From Isoetes taiwanensis (taxonomy: Eukaryota; Streptophyta; Lycopodiopsida; Isoetales; Isoetaceae): 64,000 bases of DNA. Of this stretch, positions 46,029-59,042 are shown piece after piece (the first letter of the stretch is position 1; every line of letters begins with the position of its first letter). The notes under the pieces were generated by a model, which saw only the letters and a list, made by a program, of their open reading frames with translations, made no database searches and was not told where the DNA came from. Where the stretch lies: positions 16,917,018 to 16,981,017 of the forward strand of contig JAJEKV010000020.1 in the NCBI GenBank assembly GCA_021234155.1, in the 5' to 3' direction. Made by a program: the position numbers and the translations under genes.

Positions 46029-46888
46029 CTAGATGTTTACATTTTTTCTGGCTAATGCATTACCATAGTTTGGCTTTAGTTAACAAAAATAAACTCCAAA
46101 GATTTCAAATATTTTCACTTAAATTCAAAATCAGCAAGCTAGTAAAAATCTTCAGTCTTTAACTGTTCGCAGAAATCTTGCATCAAAATACAGGCATCAA
46201 AATTCTAGCATTCATAATTTATAAGCTTTTTTACTCCTATCAAAGCTCCTGCAATCCTATTAGAGCATACATACTTTGAGAACTCCTGCAATCCTACCAT
46301 ATGGCGTTTTAACTTTATCAAAGCATAATAATGCACTATGATACCTGATGATCTTCGGTGTCAGACCCTATATCATCTTCAGTTTGAGTTTCTGGCACAG
46401 ATTGAGATGAATCTGCATGGCCATGCCTAAAAGGGCTTCTTATTGGGTGGATGAACCTCCATAATGATGCCGGACTCCCCAATCTGCATGCATTCGGCCT
46501 TGAAAGTCAAGATTGAGATCAACTAGGTGCTGCTGCGTAGCATAAGAACAGCAGAAAAAATGCACGAAAATGAAAAATTAACGAAAATTTGGTAACACAA
46601 AAAGAAGAATACCGAGAATGGAAAAAAAAAAAAAAAAAAGGAAACAATGGAAAATATATGGAAAATAAGGAGGGTGCACCACTTTATTCAAGAAAATAAT
46701 ATAAAACAATGCTTCAAGACATCTTGCATGGGGGAAGAGGTCTCTGACACCACCTTCCCAGGGCTGCCACTACCATTGCTCCATGTGAGATTCTAGAGCC
46801 CAAGAGGAGGAGAGCAAGTCCCCTCAGGATATTTATAACTTTTTTGATAAATCTTGGCCATCCACTTGGCATGATCTTGGCACTCCTT
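46029..46888. other. unassigned AT-rich DNA
   Basis: No gene recognised. Poly-A run at about 46622-46639. Confidence 0.3.
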
Positions 46889-47110
46889 TTTTACACCTCA
46901 TCAATCCTTTGTTTTTTTGTCTTCTTCTTCCCCACCCGATGGTAGCCAATGGTCAATTTTTTTTTCCTTTTTTACATCTCATCAATCCTTTGTTTTTTTG
47001 TCTCCTTTGTTTTTTTGTCTTCTTCTTCCCCACCCGATGGTAGCCAATGGTCAATTTTTTTTTCCTTTTTTACATCTCATCAATCCTTTGTTTTTTTGTC
47101 TTCTTCTTCT
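46889..47110. repeat. tandem repeat, units of about 100 bp
   Basis: Two full units and a partial third, each with CTCATCAATCCTTTGTTT, a T run, CCCCACCCGATGGTAGCCAA and TGGTCAATTTTTTTTTCC. The CCCGATGGTAGCCAATGG word also occurs twice in the adjoining SINE head, so the array probably grew from the 3' part of that SINE. Confidence 0.75.
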
Positions 47111-47159
47111 CCATAACCAAATTTGTCTTTTTGTTTAACAACTAACACGCCCACGTCTC

Positions 47160-47290
47160 CCACCCGATGGTAGCCAATGGGTTTTGAACCCTGGTGGGGA
47201 TCCACCACCGCGACCCGATGGTAGCCAATGGGTTTTGAACCCTGGTGGGGATCACTCCAATCCAAGGCCTTACCACTAGACCACCACCGA
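47160..47290 (-). mobile_element. tRNA-derived SINE head
   Basis: Minus strand, from 47290: GGTGGTCTAGTGGTAAGG holds a Pol III A-box and GGGTTCAAAACCC near 47230-47245 a B-box. The B-box segment is repeated a second time at about 47175-47190. This is the layout of plant tRNA-derived SINEs, similar to the Au type (from memory). The 3' body continues into the tandem repeat at lower coordinates. Confidence 0.6.
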
Positions 47291-49256
47291 GATGGGCAAA
47301 GCTTGGGTTTCGACCTACTCCGGTTTGTATTTTTGTAGTAAAAAACATTTCAAAGGTCAATACTTTCCACTTTACGCTTGCCATACTTAAGGTGTACCTC
47401 CAAACATTATTTCACAAGTATACTCTAATTGCTAACCACTGGTCTACATGTCCATGGCTCCTATATAGATATTAGTTTTAAGCCTATGCATTGGCAGTAA
47501 TTAAATGTGAACTTAGAACACCTTAATGGCATGTAAACTTAGAACACCATAATGGCATGCATATAAAAAGAAAATAAAAAATAAAAAATAGAAAAAAAAA
47601 ATCAAAGCAAATGCAATTGGTTTTCTCCACGTGCCAAACAACGTCGTGAAGAATGTCAGCCATGCAGCAGGTTCCAGGGGCAGCTACCATAGCCGAAGAG
47701 AGAGAAGAAAAGCCTGCAAAAGGTTAAATGCTTTCCGTCAACATGGCAAAATAGATATGACTTGACTAAATATTAGTTAGTGTACACCCTTTCTCGAATA
47801 TACCCCAATCCAAAAGTTCCCATTTAACCAACCTCACTTTCTTGAAAATACCCCGATGTGCATTTGCAATCCCCTATTTCTACTAATCTCCCCCATTAGG
47901 ATATACCCTTTTTTTCAAGAAATCTCCTCCCTTAGCTACAAATTTACCCCATTAGGATAATACCTTTTTTATTCAAGAATCCCATGTTTCCACTAATCTC
48001 TCCCCGTATACCCTTCTGTTCAAAAATCCCCCATTGCAAAGAAAATCATCCATTGCTCTCGAGTTCCTCGGTTCCTCAACGGGGGATTTTTCAAGGGATT
48101 TGAGCACTTTTTTTGTTGTGTAATGCCTCGAAGTAAACTCATCTTGGCAAATGAGATATTGATGAAGAGATGTTGATCCTAACCTCCATGTTAAGCTTGC
48201 AGGTCAAGAATTATCCATTGTGGTTTTATAGGATGATGATTCAATCATTAGGGGAAATGCAACAAATCTTAAAGTAGAGTTAACGATCGACCTTGTAGCT
48301 AAATTTTAAATGTCTGCAAGGAATGATGTCGCTATTATCTTGGCATTGCAGTGTGGCAACAATGCACTATTTTTGCAATGGAAGTACATTTTGGAATTGG
48401 TTCAACAATTTAATATACAGGATTACATGTCGGTTTCATCACTTTTCGAGCTCCATTTCAAATCGGATTTAAATTTTGATGAAGTTGAGTGGTCGTTGCC
48501 TTTTGAACTCGGGGGAAAAACCTTAGTAAGAAAATATATACTGCCATACAGTAATGTTTAAGATGAGACTGGGGCACGTTGTCTTCAATAGACTGCGACG
48601 AAGTTGTGACTACACACTTCATCGTAGTTTTGTGGGCATTCTTCATTGATTATGAGTAGACCTACTATGTTATTTGTAAAGTGCCAAGAGGCTTCTACTC
48701 TATCTGAAAGACACATTAGGTTTAGGAATATTTTATGCAAAATATATAGATACTTGGTTAGACATATATGCAGATGCAGATTATACAAATTGCTTAGACC
48801 TGAAGAAGTTCACCATTTGGGCCACATGTTCTTGCTTTGTTTATTAAGAAATAATCCGATGTCTCTTAGTATACGCTTGAGGTTAAAATTCAAACAATTG
48901 AGTACATAAATACATGAAATGCTTTGGCTTCAAAACTTCTTGATTGATTTGCAGGTACTTATCCTTAAAATGGCACTCTATTGTGATAATCAAAGTGCAA
49001 TGAACTAACACAGTAAAAAATCATCAAAAAAGAATGCACTTGGTTTGTTAGGGAACAAGTCATCCATTGTCCTTGGATGCTGAAGTTTTGACAAAAGAAA
49101 GAGATAATAACTACAAGTTAATGGATGAACTTTTGACGAAAAGAAGAGATGTGTAATCGTAAGTTCAACTTTTTTAACCAGCTGCTATCGTGATTATCAA
49201 ATTGCAACAACCTCCACCCTTGAATCAACATCTTGGCAAGGTTATTTACTATAACC
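47291..49256. other. unassigned AT-rich DNA
   Basis: Pyrimidine-rich imperfect repeats around 47780-48040 (CCCCATTAGGATA words). Two open frames, 48310-48561 and 48646-48909, have no family resemblance. No gene is called. The right end is the target of the copia insertion. Confidence 0.3.
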
Positions 49257-49261
49257 AATTG

Positions 49262-49835
49262 TGTTAGAATTCATGCCATAATTGAGATGGGAAAATACTC
49301 AAGGAAATTCGGTGACAAAGTTGAGATAGCACCTAAAGCACCTAAAGCACCTAAGAAGTTTGAGCACCTAAAGCACCTGCCAATGGAGCCAATTTCGGTT
49401 CAAATGAATCGATTCAGTATGACGAAGACATGAAGAGCCAATCGGCAGTCTGGCTTGACCGTTGGACTGCAAAGATAAATAAAGATGTAATACAGAGGTT
49501 GAGGATTCATTGGAAATTAGCAGGAGCAATCGTGAAGCAGGCATGAATCGATTTGAAATTGAATGGCCTATTTGAAGTTTGAAGCTACAGTATCCTCATC
49601 GATCTCATATGAACAGTAATGCTAAGATTATTTCCAATGGTCATAATTGCCAATGTTAATGATAAGTTGAAGAAGTGACTTGGCTAGTGTTATACAATTG
49701 GTTTTTTGTTGAGTTGAATGTAAAATCATCTTATGCTATTAGATTGAGGTGTTTCTTACACATAGATGATTATCAATCCAAGAAAATCTAACATTGTTAC
49801 ATGATATTGGTTCTATTCACTGCTTATTTCTAACA
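49262..49835 (+). repeat. copia LTR 1
   Basis: 574 bp. Contains three tandem 9-bp units of the type AAAGCACCT near 49330-49360. Open frames inside are not genes. Confidence 0.92.
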
Positions 49836-49836
49836 G

Positions 49837-49849
49837 TGGTATCAGAGCC
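49837..49849 (+). other. primer-binding site, copia copy 1
   Basis: TGGTATCAGAGCC, one base after the LTR. It is the standard plant copia primer site complementary to initiator tRNA-Met. Confidence 0.9.
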
Positions 49850-49858
49850 AGGTTGAGA

Positions 49859-52800
49859 CAAATGGCAAGCAGATTTGGTGCAGGCCTGTTGAGTGCCATT
49901 GATGTTTTCAAGGGGGATTCAGGATTCCAAGTTTGGAAAGAAAAGATCAAGCATGTACTGCAAGTAGAAGGGCTATGGGATATTGTTGAACCTAAGAGCA
50001 GATTCTCACGAGGTTCTTCTTTGAAGGAAGCTTCGAGCTCGATAAAAAGGAGCCGAGGCGAAAGGCGGCACCAAAGCAACAAAAGGAGGAGGCGATAGAT
50101 GTGGCAAAACTAAGAGAGGCTCAAGGGATTATAATGAGTAAGGTAAACTCAAGTATTGTGTTAAAAATAAGAGGATTGCATCCTAGCGAGATGTGGAGTT
50201 ATATGCTCCTTAATTATGAGGAGAAAACCTCCTCACAAATCGATGTGCTTGAAAATGAAATGAGAAGGCTAAGGTTTCATGATAAAGACAATGTCAATGA
50301 GTTTTTTCAAACCTTTGACAATATCATTCTTGACTTAGAGGGAGCAGGAGTGTGTTATTCTCAAAGCAGCCGGTGTTGGCCATTTCAAGATCTGTTACAG
50401 GTCTTGGAAACATAGCCATGTTTATCGAGAACCCTTGCAAGAACAAGGATTGATTGAGAAAAGAATGTTGAAGGCGAAATAGAAGCGAGAACAAAGTAAT
50501 GGAAGAAGAAGATGCCACACAAGTTTTATTTGCAAAAGGAAAAGGTAAAGAAGAGAAGAAAAGAGGTAAGCTTGGCCCATGTTTTAAGCGTAATCAATAT
50601 GGTCACTTGAAAATAGAGCGCCCTATGATGACTAAAGAAATAAATTGCTACAATTGTGGAGGAAGAGGACATTATGCATCAATTGCTCATCACCTAAGAA
50701 CTTCTCAAAGGGGAAAGAAAGGGGAACAAGAGGATATTTTGCCACAAGGGGAAGAGGTAGAGGAAGATTCAGGAAGCAGCTCATATCACGAGAAGCAAAC
50801 ATAGCGAGAAGAAGTTATGCTTGAAGAAATTACGGAAGATGATGAGGATAAGGTAAGAAAACATAAAGTTTTTCTTGTTACTAATCTTTGGAATTGATGA
50901 TGATGATGATTTTATGATTCTAGATAGTGGAGCGAGAAAAGTCCATTGCATGTAGTTCAAAAATCCTAAAAAAAAAAAAGGGGAAGTCAAGGTGGTCATA
51001 TACAAGTTGGAAATGGTGACCTCCAAAAGAATTGAAGATGTTGGCATACTAGAGCTATTTGATCTGAATGGGAGAATTGTGAACTTACAAAATGTTTTAT
51101 GTGTTCCTAGCTTAGTGAGAAATTTGATTTCTATTTCTCAATTAGTTGATATGGGATTGAAAGTCATTTTTTGAAAGGACTCGTTGTAAAATCTTTGATG
51201 GAAATGAATTAAAATTCCTTGGAAGAAGAGTTGGCAACTTGTTTGGTATAAATGCTCGATCGGTTGAAAGTATTAATCGACTCTAACTCCAAATATTGCA
51301 ATGTGGCATGAAAGACTTGGGCACACAAATATGAAGAATATTGAACTTATGATAAAGCGGGGACTATTGGTGTCATCGATAAAGCAATAAAAATCATGTT
51401 TGCGAGGGGTTGCATGTTGGGTAAGCACTCAGTTGCCCTTTTCAAAGGCAAAAGGAAAAGCAAATGAAATTCTTGGTTTAGTTCACACTGACCTTTGTGG
51501 TCCATTGAATGTGACAGGAATAACAGGAAAAAGATACTTCATAACATTTGTTGATGATTACAGAAGAAAAATGAGACTCTACTGTCTGAGAACAAAAGAC
51601 CAAGCTTTTGAAGCATTCAAAATGTTTTGCAAAGAAGTAGAGTGTGAAAGCGGGAAAAGAATCAAATGTGTAAGAGATCGATCGGGAGGAGAATACTTGT
51701 CGGGAAAATTTGTTAGATATTGTCAAGGCGGGGTATAAAGAGACAATTTACTTGCAGACTATACACCTCGTGAGAATGGTGTGGGTGAGAGGAAGAACAA
51801 AACAATTCTGAATGCTACAAGATCTATGTTGAAGCATGCAGGTCTGCCCAATTTCTTGTGGGAGGAGGCAGTCAAGACTGCTGTACTCATACAAAATAGT
51901 CTGCCATCAAAAAGCATAGAAGGAAAAATACCAGAAGTCATTTGGTCAGGAAAAACTCCTCATTATGAAATGTTTAAAGTGTTTGGGTGTTTGGGATACA
52001 CACACATTCCCCAGGAATTAAGACTGAAATTGGATGACAGGTCAAGGATAACCTATTTGGTTGGCTATGACATGCATTCCAAAGGTTATAGAATGTATGA
52101 TCCACTTAAAAGGAAAGTGTTGGTAAGCAGAGATGTAATATTTCAGGAGAATGTTTTGTACATACTACTGATAGAAAAGGAGAATTCAAAAGGAGAAGAA
52201 AAACACAATTCTGACAATATGATGAGTCCCAGCGGTACAAAGGAAAAAACAATAACTAAAAATGAGATAGATGCTGAAGATTCTGATCACAGTGATGAAG
52301 AAGATAATAATGAGGATGGAAAGGTTGCAGGGGAAGAACAGGAACATGAATCAGCAAATGAAAACAATCAAGAAGATAATAATGTAGGATGGAAGTGTTG
52401 CGGGGAGAAGAACAGAACATGAAAAGCAAAAAAAAAAACGATCAAGTTAAGAAGAGGAAAACTGAAGGAGAAAGGTCAACAACAGAAATTGCCATTGACA
52501 TAGAGAAATTTGGAAGGAGAGAATGGTAAAAGTAGCAGATTGCAAAAACCACGGAGGATAAACACGACGAAATATTTATGGTGTTAGAATCTGGAATTCC
52601 AGAGACTTTTGAGGAGGCAGTAAACTCACTTGACAGTAACAAATGGAAAAGTGCAATGATGGAGGAAATGAGGTCATTCGAAAGAACATCCTCATATGAA
52701 TTAGTAGACTGCCAAAAGGGGAAGAATGCAATAGGAAACAAATGGGTATTCAAGTTGAAAACAAATGCGGATGGCAGCCCAAAGCACAAAGCAAGACTGG

Positions 52801-54151
52801 TTGCTCAAGGTTATTCACAAAAGAGGGGAGTAGATTTTGATGAAACCTACTCACCAGTTGTTAAGTTAGCCAGCATTAGAATGATAATTGCCATATCAAA
52901 TGCCTTAAATCTAGATTTACACCATATGGATGTTTGTACTGACTTTCCTTAATGCAGATTTGGAGGAAGAGGTTTACATGAGACAAGCTCAAGGTTTTGA
53001 AGTTGAGAAAGACAAAGTTTGGAGATGAAGAAAGCATCTCTGAACTGAAGCAATCTCAAGACAATGGTATTTTTGTATTGACAATTTTTTGAAAGAACAA
53101 AGCTTTACTAAGTTGGCTAATGATGGCAGCGTTTATCTACTAAAGGATGAGGAGAATTTTGTATAATGGCGGTGTATGTGGATGATTGTATAATCGGCAT
53201 CCAATAATATGAACTTCTTGAATAAATGCAAGGAGATGCTCAAAACCGGTACCAAATAGCAGATCTTGGAGAGTTGACACAGTTCACAGGAATTCAAGTA
53301 AGAAGAGGCAGAACAAACATGACAATATCTCTAAATCAAGGTAAGTACATAGATTGAGTCTTGGAGAAGTTCAATATGCTAGAATGCATTCTGTAAAGGC
53401 ACCTATCATGGCTGGAAACAAAGCATCAAAGGAACTTTGCCCTGAGTGAAGATGAGAAGGAGAAAATGAGTAAGATTCCATATAGGCGGTTGGTAGGAAG
53501 CTTATTGTTCATTGCCAACAATACAAGACGACATTGCATTCATAGTAAATGTGTTGAGCAGATATAACAATAATCGGGTTATGAGCATTGGTGGCAGCTA
53601 AGAAAGTTTTGAGATTTTTGAAAGGCACAAAACACACGAGGAATTGTTTCTTGTTCAAAGGATCTGAAATTAAAATGTTACTGGTGATCTTGATTGGTGT
53701 GGAGATCTAGATGAGCATAAATCAACTTGAGGATACATTGTAATGTTAGGAGGAGCACCAGTTAGTTGGAGAAGCAAGAAACAATCATCTATTGCTTTGT
53801 CAAGCTGCGGAGAATCGAAAGTATGCCTCAACAACTCTTCTTTGCTAAAGAAATCATTTGGGCGAGAAGGTTCTTTGGAAGAGTTGGAAATAAAACAAGA
53901 AGACAGACGTAATTATTTTGTGACAATCAAAGTTGTATTGCAATGACAAAAACCCTGTGTTACAGAGAGGACCAAACATATCGAAATGGAGATGCACTAT
54001 ATCAGGGACATGGTGAATAAGGGATTTATTCAACTAAAGTATGTAAGATCCGAAGATCAACTTGCTGACATAATGACCAAGGCATTAAGCTGAAAGAGAC
54101 TTCAAAAATTATCAAGTGCTATGAGCTGTAGAGATGCCTGAATTATGACAT
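49859..54151 (+). pseudogene. copia gag-pol, copy 1 (more broken)
   Basis: Starts MASRFGAGLLSAIDVFKG with the copia gag fold (WKEKIKHVLQVEGLWDIVEP, MWSYMLLNYEEKTSSQIDV). Then INCYNCGGRGHY zinc knuckle and ILDSGA protease site near 50924. GAG-pre/integrase follows (LGLVHTDLCGPLN, FITFVDDYRRKMRLY), with the Glu region at about 51770 (NGVGERKNKT in place of NGVVERKNKT). RT is at 52578-53200 (NKWVFKLKTNADGSPKHKAR, YVDDCI in broken frame), and the RNase H end near 53940-54140 (ERTKHIEMEMHYIRDMVNK). It has many more frame breaks than copy 2, most at CTG/CAG sites. Confidence 0.85.
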
Positions 54152-54161
54152 GAAAGGGGAA
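54152..54161 (+). other. polypurine tract before copia LTR 2
   Basis: GAAAGGGGAA directly before LTR 2. The plus-strand primer of copy 1, identical to that before LTR 3. Confidence 0.8.
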
Positions 54162-54734
54162 TGTTAGAATTCATGCCATAATTGAGATGGGAAAATACTC
54201 AAGGAAATTCGGTGACAAAGTTGAGATAGCACCTAAAGCACCTAAAGCACCTAAGAAGTTTGAGCACCTAAAGCACCTGCCAATGGAGCCAATTTCGGTT
54301 CAAATGAATCGATTCAGTATGACGAAGACATGAAGAGCCAATCGGCGGTCTGGCTTGACCGTTGGACTGCAAAGATAAATAAAGATGTAATACAGAGGTT
54401 GAGGATTCATTGGAAATTAGCAGGAGCAATCGTGAAGCAGGCATGAATCGATTTGAAATTGAATGACCTATTTGAAGTTTGAAGCTACAGTATCCTCATC
54501 GATCTCATATGAACAGTAATGCTAAGATTATTTCCAATGGTCATAATTGCCAATGTTAATGATAAGTTGAAGAGTGACTTGGCTAGTGTTATACAATTGG
54601 TTTTTTGTTGAGTTGAATGTAAAATCATCTTATGCTATTAGATTGAGGTGTTTCTTACACATAGATGATTATCAATCCAAGAAAATCTAACATTGTTACA
54701 TGATATTGGTTCTATTCACTGCTTATTTCTAACA
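54162..54734 (+). repeat. copia LTR 2, shared by both internal regions
   Basis: 573 bp, nearly identical to LTR 1. It serves as 3' LTR of copy 1 and 5' LTR of copy 2. No target duplication flanks it. Confidence 0.92.
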
Positions 54735-54735
54735 G

Positions 54736-54748
54736 TGGTATCAGAGCC
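54736..54748 (+). other. primer-binding site, copia copy 2
   Basis: TGGTATCAGAGCC, identical to copy 1. Confidence 0.9.
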
Positions 54749-54760
54749 AGGTTGAGACAA

Positions 54761-57700
54761 ATGGCAAGCAGATTTGGTGCAGGCCTGTTGAGTGCCATTG
54801 ATGTTTTCAAGGGGGATTCAGGATTCCAAGTTTGGAAAGAAAAGATCAAGCATGTACTGCAAGTAGAAGGGCTATGGGATATTGTTGAACCTAAGAGCAG
54901 ATTCTCTGAGGTTGCTGCTGAAGGAAGCTCGAGCTCAGTAAAAGGAGCTGAGGCAGAAGCTGGCACCAAAGCAACAAAAGGAGGAGGCACAGTAGACGTG
55001 GCAAAACTAAGAGAGGCTCAAGGGATTATAATGAGTAAGGTAAACTCAAGTATTGTGTTAAAAATAAGAGGATTGCATCCTAGCGAGATGTGGAGTTATA
55101 TGCTCCTTAATTATGAGGAGAAAACCTCCTCACAAATCGATGTGCTTGAAAATGAAATGAGAAGGCTAAGGTTTCATGATAAAGACAATGTCAATGAGTT
55201 TTTTCAAACCTTTGACAATATCATTGCTGACTTAGAGGGAAGCAGGAGTGTGTTACTCTCAACAGCAGCAGGTGTTGGCCATTTCAAGATCTGTTACCAG
55301 TCTTGGAAACATAGCCATGTTTATCAGAACCCTTGCAAGAACAAGGATTGAGGCAGAAAGAATGTTGAAGACAGAAATAGAGCAGAACAAAGTAATGGAA
55401 GAAGAAGATGCCACACAAGTTTTATTTGCAAAAGGAAAAGGTAAAGAAGAGAAGAAAAGAGGTAAGCTTGGCCCATGTTTTAACTGTAATCAATATGGTC
55501 ACTTGAAAATAGGCGCCTATGATGACTAAAGAAATAAATTGCTACAATTGTGGAGGAAGAGGACATTATGCATCCAATTGCTCATCACCTAAGAACTTCT
55601 CAAAGGGGAAAGAAAGGGGAACAAGAGGATATTTTGCCACAAGGGGAAGAGGTAGAGGAAGATCAGGGAGCGACTCATATGCGTACAAACATAGCGGAAG
55701 AAGTTATGCTTGAAGAAATTACAGGAAGATGATGAGGATAAGGTAAGAAAACATAAAGTTTTTTACTGTTACTAATCTTTGGAATTGATGATGATGATGA
55801 TTTTATGATTCTAGATAGTGGAGCGTAAAAGTCCATTGCATGTAGTTCAAAAATCCTAAAGAAAAAAAAAGGGGAAGTCAAGGTGGTCATATACAAGTTG
55901 GAAATGGTGACCTCCAAAGAATTGAAGATGTTGGCATACTAGAGCTATTTGATCTGAATGGGAGAATTGTGAACTTACAAAATGTTTTATGTGTTCCTAG
56001 CTTAGTGAGAAATTTGATTTCTATTTCTCAATTAGTTGATATGGGATTGAAAGTCATTTTTGAAAGGACTCATTGTAAAATCTTTGATGGAAATGAATTA
56101 AAATTCCTTGGAAGAAGAGTTGGCAACTTGTTTGGTATAAATGCTCGATCAGTTGAAAGTATTAATCTGACTCTAACTCCAAATATTGCAATGTGGCATG
56201 AAAGTCTTGGGCACACAAATATGAAGAATATTGAACTTATGATAAAGCAGGGACTATTGGTGTCATCTGATAAAGCAATAGAAAATCATGTTTGCAGGGG
56301 TTGCATGTTGGGTAAGCACTCCAGATTGCCCTTTTCAAAGGCAAAAGGAAAAGCAAATGAAATTCTTGGTTTAGTTCACACTGACCTTTGTGGTCCATTG
56401 AATGTGACAGAATACTTGAGGGAAAAAAGATACTTCATAACATTTGTTGATGATTACAGCAGAAAAACGAGACTCTACTGTCTGAGAACAAAAGACCAAG
56501 CTTTTGAAGCATTCAAAATGTTTGCAGCAGAAGTAGAGTGTGAAACTAGTAAGATCTGATCGGGGAGGAGAATACTTGTCAGGAAAATTTGTTAGATATT
56601 GTCAAGACAGGGGTATAAAGAGACAATTTACTTGCAGCTATACACCTCAGCAGAATGGTGTGGTCGAGAGGAAGAACAAAACAATTACGAATGCTACAAG
56701 ATCTATGTTGAAGCATGCAGGTCTGCCCAATTTCTTGTGGGAGGAGGCAGTCAAGACTGCTGTACTCATACAAAATAGTCTGCCATCAAAAAGCATAGAA
56801 GGAAAAATACTAGAAGTCATTTGGTCAGGAAAAACTCCTCATTATGAAATATTTAAAGTGTTTGGGTGTTTGGGATACACACACATTCCCCAGGAATTAA
56901 GACTGAAATTGGATGACAGGTCAAGGATAACCTATTTGGTTGGCTATGACATGCATTCCAAAGGTTATAGAATGTATGATCCACTTAAAAGGAAAGTGTT
57001 GGTAGCGAGAGATGTAATATTTCAGGAGAATGTTTTGTATGCACTAATCGATAGAAAAGGAGAATTCAAAAGGAGAAGAAAAACACAATTCGACAATATG
57101 ATGAGTCCCCCGGTACAAAGGAAAAACAATAACTAAAAATGAGATAGATCTTCAAGATTCGATCACAAAGTGATGAAGAAGATAATAATGAGGATGGAAA
57201 GGTTGCGGGGGAAGAACAGGAACATGAATCAAAGCAAATGAAAACAATCAAGAAGATAATAATGAGGATGGAAGTGTTGGGGAGAAGAACAGAACATGAA
57301 CCAAAGAAAAGAAAACATCAAGTTAAGAAGAGGAAAAACTCAAGGAGAAAAGTACGCAACAGAAATTGCCATTGACATAGAGAAATTTGGAAGGAGAGAG
57401 AATGGTAAAAGTAGCGATTGCAAAAAAACGGGAGGATAACCACGGCATTTAAATATTTATGGTGTTAGAACGGAATTCAGAGACTTTGAGGAGGCAATAA
57501 ACTCACTTGACAAAGAACAAATGGAAAAGTGCAATGATGGAGGAAATGAGGTCATTGAAAGAACATCCTCATATGAATTAGTAGACCGCCAAAGGGGAAG
57601 AATGCAATAGGAAACAAATGGGTATTCAAGTTGAAAACAAATGCAGATGGCAGCCCAAAGCACAAAGCAAGACTGGTTGCTCAAGGTTATTCACAAAAGA

Positions 57701-59022
57701 GGGGAGTAGATTTTGATGAAACCTACTCACCAGTTGTTAAGTTAGCCAGCATTAGAATGATAATTGCCATATCAAATGCCTTAAATCTAGATTTACACCA
57801 TATGGATGTTTGTACAGCTTTCCTTAATGCAGATTTGGAGGAAGAGGTTTACATGAGACAAGCTCAAGGTTTTGAAGTTGAGAAAGACAAAGTTTGGAGA
57901 CTGAAGAAAGTCGTCTCTGGTGAAGCAATCTCCAAGACAATGGTATTTTTGTATTGACAATTTTTTGAAAGAACAAAGCTTTACTAAGTTGGCTAATGAT
58001 GGCAACGTTTATCTACTAAAGGATGAGGGAGAATTTTGTATAATGGCAGTGTATGTGGATGACTGTATACTGGCATCCAATAATATGAACTTCTTGAATA
58101 AATGCAAGGAGATGCTCAAAACGGTACCAAATGATGAGATCTTGGAGAGTTGACACAGTTCCGGGAATTCAAGTAAGAAAGACAGAACAAACATGACAAT
58201 ATCTCTAAATCAAGGTAAGTACATAGACTCGGTCTTGGAGAAGTTCAATATGCTAGAATGCAATGCAGAAAGGCACCTATCATGGTCGGAAACAAACCGT
58301 CAAAGGAACTTTGCCCTCAGAGTGAAGATGAGAAGGAGAAAATGAGTAAGATTCCATATAGGCAGGTTGGTAGGAAGCTTATTGTTCATTGCCAACAATA
58401 CAAGACGACATTGCATTCATAGTAAATGTGTTGAGCGAGATATAACAATAATCCAGGTTATGAGCATTGGTCAAGACTAAGAAAGTTTTGAGATTTTTGA
58501 AAGGCACAAAACACAATGGGAATTGTTTATCGTTCAAAGGATCCGAAATTAAAATGTTCTGATGATGCCGACCGGTGTGGAGATCTAGATGAGCATAAAT
58601 CAACTTCGGGATACATTGTAATGTTAGGAGGAGCACCGAGTTAGTTGGAGAAGCAAGAAACAATCATCTATTGCTTTGTCAACTGCAGAATCCGAGTATG
58701 CCTCAACAACTCTTCTTTGCTAAAGAAATCATTTTGGGCGGAGGAAGGTTCTTTGGAAGAGTTGGAAATAAAAAGAAGACAAAGACCTGAATTATTTTGT
58801 GACAATCAAAGTTGTATTGCAATGACAAAAAACCCTGTGCTACACGAGAGGACCAAACATATCGAAATGGAGATGCACTATATCAGGGACATGGTGAATA
58901 AGGGATTTATTCAACTAAAGTATGTAAGATCAGAAGATCAACTTGCTGACATAATGACCAAGGCATTAAGCTGGAAGAGACTTCAAAAATTATCAAGTGC
59001 TATGAGCTGTAGAGATGCCTGA
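54761..59022 (+). pseudogene. copia gag-pol, copy 2 (less broken)
   Basis: Gag ORF 54752-55351 (199 codons) is followed by two knuckle regions, CFNCNQYGHLKI and CYNCGGRGHYASNC. The protease site is near 55812. Integrase: WHESLGHTNMKNIELM with CRGCMLGKHSR (zinc head), LGLVHTDLCGPLN and FVDDYSRKTRLYC, then VRSDRGGEYLSGK and YTPQQNGVVERKNKTI with the catalytic Glu. RT: NKWVFKLKTNADGSPKHKAR, DLHHMDVCTAFLNADLEEEV, and MAVYVDDCILASNN with the YVDD site. RNase H: LFCDNQSCIAMTKNPVLHER and SEDQLADIMTKALSWKRL. Frames break between these blocks at about 55500, 55820, 56550, 57150, 57950 and 58160. It was probably an intact polyprotein recently. Confidence 0.88.
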
Positions 59023-59042
59023 ATTATGACATGAAAGGGGAA

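Noticed and set aside
49233-49433. 66-codon ORF with PKAPKAPKK
   Set aside because: It crosses the left edge of copia LTR 1, and the repeat comes from the 9-bp LTR units.
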